From DASXYG01 sp036502625 (GTDB taxonomy: Bacteria > Actinomycetota > Actinomycetes > Streptosporangiales > Streptosporangiaceae): a stretch of DNA of 64,000 bases. The position numbers and the translations under genes are program-made. The DNA lies in the NCBI GenBank assembly GCA_036502625.1, contig DASXYG010000041.1:62001-126000 (forward strand), given 5' to 3'. This document shows positions 59,658 to 64,000 of the stretch, piece by piece (position 1 is the first letter of the stretch; each line of letters begins with the position of its first letter). The notes beneath the pieces were generated by a model. The model saw only the letters and a program-made list of their open reading frames with translations, did no database searches and had not been told where the DNA came from.

Positions 59658-61385
59658 ATGCGTGAGTCGATGCGCGGGAACGCCGCACGCCGCCGGAACC
59701 CCCAGGGGCGGCGCGAAGAGCCGTCCGTGCCGCCCGGCGCCCGAACCGGCGAGCGGCTCGCCGAGGAGTTGCGCCAGATGGACGGCAGCGGCTACGGGCG
59801 CTACAAGTCGCTGCGCGGCACCTGGGTGTTCGACGCGTTCGAGCTGGAGGTCGAGCGCGTGCAGTCCGATCCGTTCGCGCCGCCGAGCCGGGTCGCCGTG
59901 CGCCTCGGCCCGGCCGAGGCGGGGTTTCCCGGCGACCTGTGGGAGACGGGGGTGCGGGCGCGTGCGCTGGCCGACCACCTGAGCCGCGGGCTGGCGCACG
60001 ATCTGCGCGGCAGTGCGTTCCGGGTCGACGCGGGCGGGCAGGAGGTGCTGGCGCGCAGCGCGTGCGAGGTGCGCGAGGGCCGGGTCACGGCGCGCATCGG
60101 CGTCCAGCTCCCCGGCCACGGCCGCCGCATCGACGGGCGCGCCGCAGGCCGCGAGCTGTGCGAGGTGCTGCCGCGCGCGGTGGCGAACGCGCTGCGCTGG
60201 GCCGCGGTCGACGAGCGCGCGGCCCGTTCCTTCGTCGACTGCGTGGACGACACGGCGGCGCTGCGGCGCATGCTGCCCGGCCTGGGCCTGGTCGCCTTCG
60301 TGGCCGACGGCGCGATCCTGCCCCGCGCCACCGGCGTCGACCAGCGGCCGATGGCCGGCGGCGCCGTGCCCTTCGCGTCGCCGGAGTCGCTTCGCGTCGC
60401 GGTCGACCTCCCGCACCGCGGCCGTGTCACGGGCATGGGCATCGCCGAGGGCATCACACTGATCGTCGGCGGCGGGTTCCACGGCAAGTCCACGCTGCTC
60501 CAGGCGCTGGAGCGGGGCGTCTACGACCACGTCCCCGGCGACGGCCGCGAGCTCGTCGCCACCCGGGCCGACGCGGTCAAGATCCGCGCCGAGGAGGGCC
60601 GGTGCGTCACCCGGGTCGACGTCAGCTCGTTCGTCTCCGACCTGCCCACCGGCGCCGACACATCCGATTTCTCCACCGGCAACGCGTCCGGCTCCACCTC
60701 CCAGGCCGCGGCCACCGCCGAGGCGGTGGAGGCCGGCGCCGGCGTGCTCCTCGTCGACGAGGACACCGCCGCCACCAACCTGATGATCCGCGACGCGCGG
60801 ATGCAGGCGCTGGTCGCCGCCGAGAAGGAGCCGCTGACACCGTTCGTCGACCTGGTCCGCCCGCTGCACACCGGCCACGGCGTGTCCACGATCCTGGTGA
60901 TGGGCGGCTGCGGCGACTACTTCGACGTCGCCGACCGGGTGGTCCAGCTCGCCGCCTACCGTCCGTACGACGTCACCGCCCGCGCCCGCGAGCTGGCCGC
61001 CGACCGGCGTGACGCCCGGTTCAACGAGGTGGCCGCCCGGTGCCCGGAGCCTGCGTCCGTGTCGCCCGAGGCGCGCGGGCGCCGCAAGATCTCCCGCCGC
61101 GACGACGCACTGATCTTCGGCGAGAACACCATCGACCTGCGCGCCCTGGAGCAGATCGTCGACCCGAGCCAGGTCACCGGCATCGGCCTCGCGCTCGACC
61201 TGCTCGCCCGCCGCCACCTCGGCGGAGGCGCCACCCTGCGCGACGCCCTCGACTCCCTGGCCGCCGACCTCGCCGACGACGGCGTGGGCATCCTCGCCGA
61301 CGGCTACCCCGGCGACTACGCCCTGCCCCGCCGCCACGAGCTCGCCGCCGCCCTCAACCGCCTGCGCGGCCTCCGTGTCCGCTGA
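59658..61385 (+). CDS. ABC-class ATPase (COG3044/DUF2791-like)
   Basis: The protein is 575 aa. LEEL-type N-terminal region RLAEELRQMDGSGYGRYKSL, a modified P-loop IVGGGFHGKSTLLQALERG, DFSTGNASGSTSQAAATAEA, Walker B-like VLLVDEDTAATNLMIRDARM and STILVMGGCGDYFDVADRV match the predicted ABC-class ATPases of COG3044. Members are soluble, not linked to permeases, and of unknown role, perhaps in nucleic-acid or stress processes. It starts at ATG 59658. It is convergent with the kinase gene. Confidence 0.92.
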   Translation: MRESMRGNAARRRNPQGRREEPSVPPGARTGERLAEELRQMDGSGYGRYKSLRGTWVFDAFELEVERVQSDPFAPPSRVAVRLGPAEAGFPGDLWETGVRARALADHLSRGLAHDLRGSAFRVDAGGQEVLARSACEVREGRVTARIGVQLPGHGRRIDGRAAGRELCEVLPRAVANALRWAAVDERAARSFVDCVDDTAALRRMLPGLGLVAFVADGAILPRATGVDQRPMAGGAVPFASPESLRVAVDLPHRGRVTGMGIAEGITLIVGGGFHGKSTLLQALERGVYDHVPGDGRELVATRADAVKIRAEEGRCVTRVDVSSFVSDLPTGADTSDFSTGNASGSTSQAAATAEAVEAGAGVLLVDEDTAATNLMIRDARMQALVAAEKEPLTPFVDLVRPLHTGHGVSTILVMGGCGDYFDVADRVVQLAAYRPYDVTARARELAADRRDARFNEVAARCPEPASVSPEARGRRKISRRDDALIFGENTIDLRALEQIVDPSQVTGIGLALDLLARRHLGGGATLRDALDSLAADLADDGVGILADGYPGDYALPRRHELAAALNRLRGLRVR

Positions 61386-61390
61386 CCGCG

Positions 61391-62890
61391 CTAGTTGCTC
61401 GACGCGGAGCCGTCGGTTGAGCTGCCGGAGTCGCCTCCGGTGTCGCCGATGCCCGACGGCCCGACCGTCGGGAACCGGTTGTCGTACGGCGGGGGCGACG
61501 TGGACGCGCCGCCGCTGGACGGCGGTGCCGTCGGGGTCGGCGAGGTGGGCGTCGGGGTCGGGGAGTGCGGGCGGTGGCTCCGGTCGCGGCCGGTCGTGCT
61601 GGGCGGCTGGGTCGAGGGCCTGGTCACCGTCGACGGGTGCTTGGACTTCCCGTGGCCGTGGCGGCGGGCGTCCGATGCGGTGGGCGTCGGGGTCGGGGTG
61701 GCGCCCTCGCCCGGGGGCTCCGCCGGGAGCGTCGGGGTCGGGGTGGCGGTGACCGCGTTGGTGCCGGTGCTGGAGGAGGAGTGCGGGCGGTGCTGGTCGC
61801 TGAACGGCGTCATCGGCAGCACGGCCGCCGAGGAGCTGAACACGAAGCCGCTGAGCAGCATCACCGACAGCGCGGCCGCGCCGGCGAGCACACCGCGCTG
61901 GCCCGGGATCGGCAGACCCCGGCGGGCCGGGCCGCGCGGCGCGGGGCGGCGCGGGCCGGGCACGGGGCGGTGTGAGCCGGTCGTGCGGCGGTGGATGCCC
62001 GAGCCGTCGCCATACGTCCGTACGGTGCGGCCCGTGCCGTGGCGGCCGTGCATGCGGCCGCGCACCCGGTCGGTCATCTGGGCCAGCTCGGCCATGCTGG
62101 CCGGGCGCTGCTCGGGGTCCTTCTCCAGGCAGCGCAGCACCAGCGCGGCGGCGTCGGCGGGCACCGAGGCGGGCAGCGGCGCCGGGCGGTCGTGGATGTG
62201 CGCGAACGCGACCTCCGCGGGCATGGTCGCCGAGAACGGCGGGTCGCCCACCAGGCATTCGTACGCCACGACGCCCAGGGAGTAGATGTCGGTCGAGATG
62301 GTCAGCTCGAGGCCCTGCGCCTGCTCGGGAGAGAGGTAGAGCGCGGTGCCGACGATCATGCCGGGCTGGGTCATCGTCTCGGCGTCGAGCACGCGGGCCG
62401 TGCCGAAGTCGGTGACCTTGGCGACGCCGTCCGGGCTGACGATGAGGTTCGCGGGCTTGATGTCGCGGTGGATGACGCCGGCGTCGTGCGCCACCTGGAT
62501 GGCGCGCGCCACCTGGCCGACGATCTCCATCGTGCGGCGTACGTCGATCGGGCCGCGGCTCAGCAGCGACGACAGCGACTCCCCGGAGAGGAACTCCATC
62601 ACCAGGTAGGCGAGGTCGTCGCCCTGCTCGCCGTAGTCGTGCACCCGGGAGATGCCGGGGTGGGAGAGCATCATGGCGTGGCGCGCCTCGCCGCGGAACC
62701 GGGTGCGGATATCGGCGTCGAGCGCGTAGCGGCGCTTCAGGATCTTGACGGCGACCCGGTGGTCGAGCAGTTCGTCCGTGGCCTTCCACACCTCGCCCGT
62801 ACTACCGACCGCGACGAGGTCGGCAAGGCGATAGCGACCGTCGAGCAGCGTCTGGGGCGCGATGCGCTGGGCGTCGCTGTCCTCAGGCAC
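61391..62890 (-). CDS. PknB-like transmembrane serine/threonine protein kinase
   Basis: The protein is 499 aa. The kinase domain (about 18-275) has glycine loop VAVGSTGEVWKA, Lys in HRVAVKILKRRY, catalytic VIHRDIKPANLIV and VTDFGTARVL, GTALYLSPEQAQG and arginine RPASMAEL. A basic juxtamembrane region and one TM helix (about 335-355) lead to a long extracytoplasmic tail of Thr/Pro/Ser repeats (TPTPTPT). PASTA domains are absent, so the ligand is unknown. It uses GTG 62890 as start. Confidence 0.94.
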   Translation of the reverse strand: MPEDSDAQRIAPQTLLDGRYRLADLVAVGSTGEVWKATDELLDHRVAVKILKRRYALDADIRTRFRGEARHAMMLSHPGISRVHDYGEQGDDLAYLVMEFLSGESLSSLLSRGPIDVRRTMEIVGQVARAIQVAHDAGVIHRDIKPANLIVSPDGVAKVTDFGTARVLDAETMTQPGMIVGTALYLSPEQAQGLELTISTDIYSLGVVAYECLVGDPPFSATMPAEVAFAHIHDRPAPLPASVPADAAALVLRCLEKDPEQRPASMAELAQMTDRVRGRMHGRHGTGRTVRTYGDGSGIHRRTTGSHRPVPGPRRPAPRGPARRGLPIPGQRGVLAGAAALSVMLLSGFVFSSSAAVLPMTPFSDQHRPHSSSSTGTNAVTATPTPTLPAEPPGEGATPTPTPTASDARRHGHGKSKHPSTVTRPSTQPPSTTGRDRSHRPHSPTPTPTSPTPTAPPSSGGASTSPPPYDNRFPTVGPSGIGDTGGDSGSSTDGSASSN

Positions 62891-63370
62891 GGGCGGCTCC
62901 GCTGTGTCGTGGTCGGGAGGTTCGGGGGCTCGGCTGCGCTCGGCAGGCGCGATCGGGGGTTGCGGTGGGTTCCATGATGCATGGGCGCCGACGGCATGGC
63001 CAACTACGGCGACCTAACAATGCGAGATACGTTGGTTATTTCCGCGCTTTACCGCTGATTGTGAAAGATCTGTGCGAGCGGGGCGGATCGTTTTCGGTAC
63101 CGGCCCACCCTGGCAATCATGCGCGGCGCGGGGCAACCCTTTTCGGTGAACCGATTCCGGAGCGCGGGTGAACTTCGCCGCCCGCCGCGCCGCGCGGCCC
63201 GGCGTACGCCCAGCGCACGGGGTCGTACGACCGAACCATGGGTGCGCGCGCTGTTACGGTGAATTCGGTCACCCGGCGCGAACAAACAGATTCTCGGCGT
63301 CACGGTTTCGGCTGAAAGAATGCGGCGCGTGCCCGTCATCCCATCGGCACGGCCGGTATCGAGGAGATTC
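62891..63370. other. 480-bp intergenic region without a recognisable gene
   Basis: Moderately AT-richer than its surroundings (around 63020-63070 and 63270-63300). Frames that cross it read as low-complexity Arg/Ala/Pro shadows. It should contain promoters for the divergent kinase and hypothetical genes, but I see no palindrome or hairpin good enough to call. Confidence 0.4.
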
Positions 63371-63850
63371 ATGCGCGACGACCAACCACGGCAGCATCAC
63401 TACGAGTTCGCCCATGTGGTGTTGCGTGCGATCGTCTTCCGCGCCGGGCCGTATCTCCTGGAGCTCGCGGCGAACGGCGGCCTCACGGCGGTCGTCCACG
63501 AGTCGTGGGAGCGGATCGCCGAGGGCCTGCCGCCGGAGCGCCGCCTGCCCGCCGACGGCCTGCGCGGCGACCGGGTCGACACGCCCGAGCTCGCCGCCGC
63601 CGTGATCACCCTGCCGGCCGCGGCGCACATCGCGGAGGCCCACTACGTGGCCCTGGTCGCCGACCCCGCCGATCCCACGCGGCTCGACTTCTTCACCCTC
63701 GAGCACACCTGGACCACCGACGACCGCCCGGCGACCATGCTCGGCCGCTGGACCCGCGACGGCCGCCATCTCGAGCTCGGCGACGGCCCGGCCGTCGATC
63801 CGCACCAGTTCCTCGACGCGATCGCCCGCGTCTACGCGATCGGCGGCTGA
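63371..63850 (+). CDS. Conserved-looking hypothetical protein
   Basis: The protein is 159 aa. Alternating strand/helix pattern such as HHYEFAHVVLRAIVFRAGPY and PTRLDFFTLEHTWTTDDRPA, with no signal peptide or membrane segment. The ATG at 63371 has GAGGAGATTC, which decides the start over longer in-frame options. Codon bias supports coding. No family is recognised. Confidence 0.75.
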   Translation: MRDDQPRQHHYEFAHVVLRAIVFRAGPYLLELAANGGLTAVVHESWERIAEGLPPERRLPADGLRGDRVDTPELAAAVITLPAAAHIAEAHYVALVADPADPTRLDFFTLEHTWTTDDRPATMLGRWTRDGRHLELGDGPAVDPHQFLDAIARVYAIGG

Positions 63851-63900
63851 CCAGGCCGCTAACAGGAATTCACCGGCCCGCGACGATAGCGTGTGAGGCG

Positions 63901-64000
63901 ATGCCGAACCCGTCCGTACTGCCGACGCACACGACACCACGGCAACAGTCGCTGCCGCTGACGCCGCGGGCGGCGCCGCTCGCGGCGGTACCCGACCGGG
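63901..64000 (+). CDS. 5' end of a gene running off the window
   Basis: An ATG at 63901, with GTGAGGC just upstream, opens a frame reading MPNPSVLPTHTTPRQQSLPL and on to the window edge without a stop. Thirty-three Pro/Thr/Ala-rich codons are visible, too few for a family assignment. Confidence 0.5.
   Translation, partial: MPNPSVLPTHTTPRQQSLPLTPRAAPLAAVPDR

Noticed and set aside
61500..61760. Repeated GTCGGGGTCGGG-like tracts
   Set aside because: They encode the Thr/Pro-rich extracellular tail of the PknB-like kinase; coding low complexity rather than a separate repeat element.
59367..62789. 1140-codon open frame on the minus strand across the COG3044 ATPase gene
   Set aside because: It is antisense to a gene with clear motifs and to part of the kinase gene, has Arg/Ala/His/Val-rich low-complexity translation, and arises from high-GC codon bias.
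1..64000. CRISPR arrays, tRNA/rRNA genes, insertion sequences or prophage
   Set aside because: No spaced identical repeats, no tRNA-like cloverleaf with conserved TTCGA arm, and no transposase, integrase or phage structural motifs were seen on either strand.

Overview
The window is from a high-GC (roughly 70% or more by eye) actinomycete chromosome with strong third-position G/C bias, GTG and TTG starts, and many ATGA/GTGA stop-start overlaps. A Streptosporangiales/Thermomonosporaceae- or Streptomyces-like host fits the DUF574-type methyltransferase, the XRE-DUF5753 regulator divergent from an ATP-binding (HATPase) protein, the mycothiol-type DinB protein, the NhaA-DsbA fusion and the density of TetR/GntR regulators. 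I see no tRNA, rRNA, CRISPR array, insertion sequence or phage gene. This is ordinary, regulator-rich chromosome with many small catabolic units.

Layout. 1-3.6 kb: end of an Opp/Dpp-type peptide ABC transporter operon (two ATPases) coupled to a CocE/S15-like hydrolase. 3.7-9.9 kb: NhaA-DsbA fusion, methyltransferase, RDD protein, epimerase, a truncated transporter remnant, an EEP phosphatase/nuclease and a RibD/DHFR-like reductase. 10-11.6 kb: aldo/keto reductase plus TetR behind a long palindrome. 11.7-16.7 kb: a NanT-like sugar-acid transporter, two DapA/NanA-family lyases and a divergent FCD-GntR regulator with a palindromic operator, beside a D-2-hydroxyacid dehydrogenase. 16.7-18.4 kb: a rhodanese and an NTF2-like protein separated by one in-frame TAG, facing a TetR gene across duplicated operators. 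18.4-20.6 kb: a fused GT2/CDP-glycerol glycerophosphotransferase. 20.7-23.3 kb: extradiol dioxygenase, FAH hydrolase and TetR. 23.3-31.2 kb: membrane protein, methyltransferase, S9 peptidase, CcdA-DsbA thiol-redox pair, lipocalin-like protein, quinone oxidoreductase, PPOX protein and SDR.

31.2-37.4 kb is the most unusual part. A well-formed TPP riboswitch lies directly upstream of a flavin monooxygenase rather than a thiamine gene, with a palindromic repressor-type site between them. Next come a small charged protein and a three-gene kinase / PP2C phosphatase / VWA operon, which is the TerY-P signalling triad. 37.6-42 kb holds an aryl-CoA ligase, the HATPase/XRE pair, an acidic calcium-binding-like protein and a PASTA lipoprotein.

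42-57 kb is a large acyl-CoA catabolic region: MmgE/PrpD, acyl-CoA dehydrogenases, ADP-forming acyl-CoA synthetase, class III CoA-transferase, MaoC-type hydratase, CitE-type lyase and an Ltp-like thiolase with a DUF35 partner. Its composition resembles itaconate/C5-dicarboxylate degradation loci. Two of its operons share an 11-bp site near the start codon, and a PaaI thioesterase gene in it carries a nonsense codon. 57-64 kb: SDR-TetR pair, a small hydrophilic protein, a TMEM175 channel, a COG3044 ATPase, a PknB-like kinase, a hypothetical protein and the start of a further gene.

All functions are inferred from motifs and family resemblance read by eye; no database search was run.
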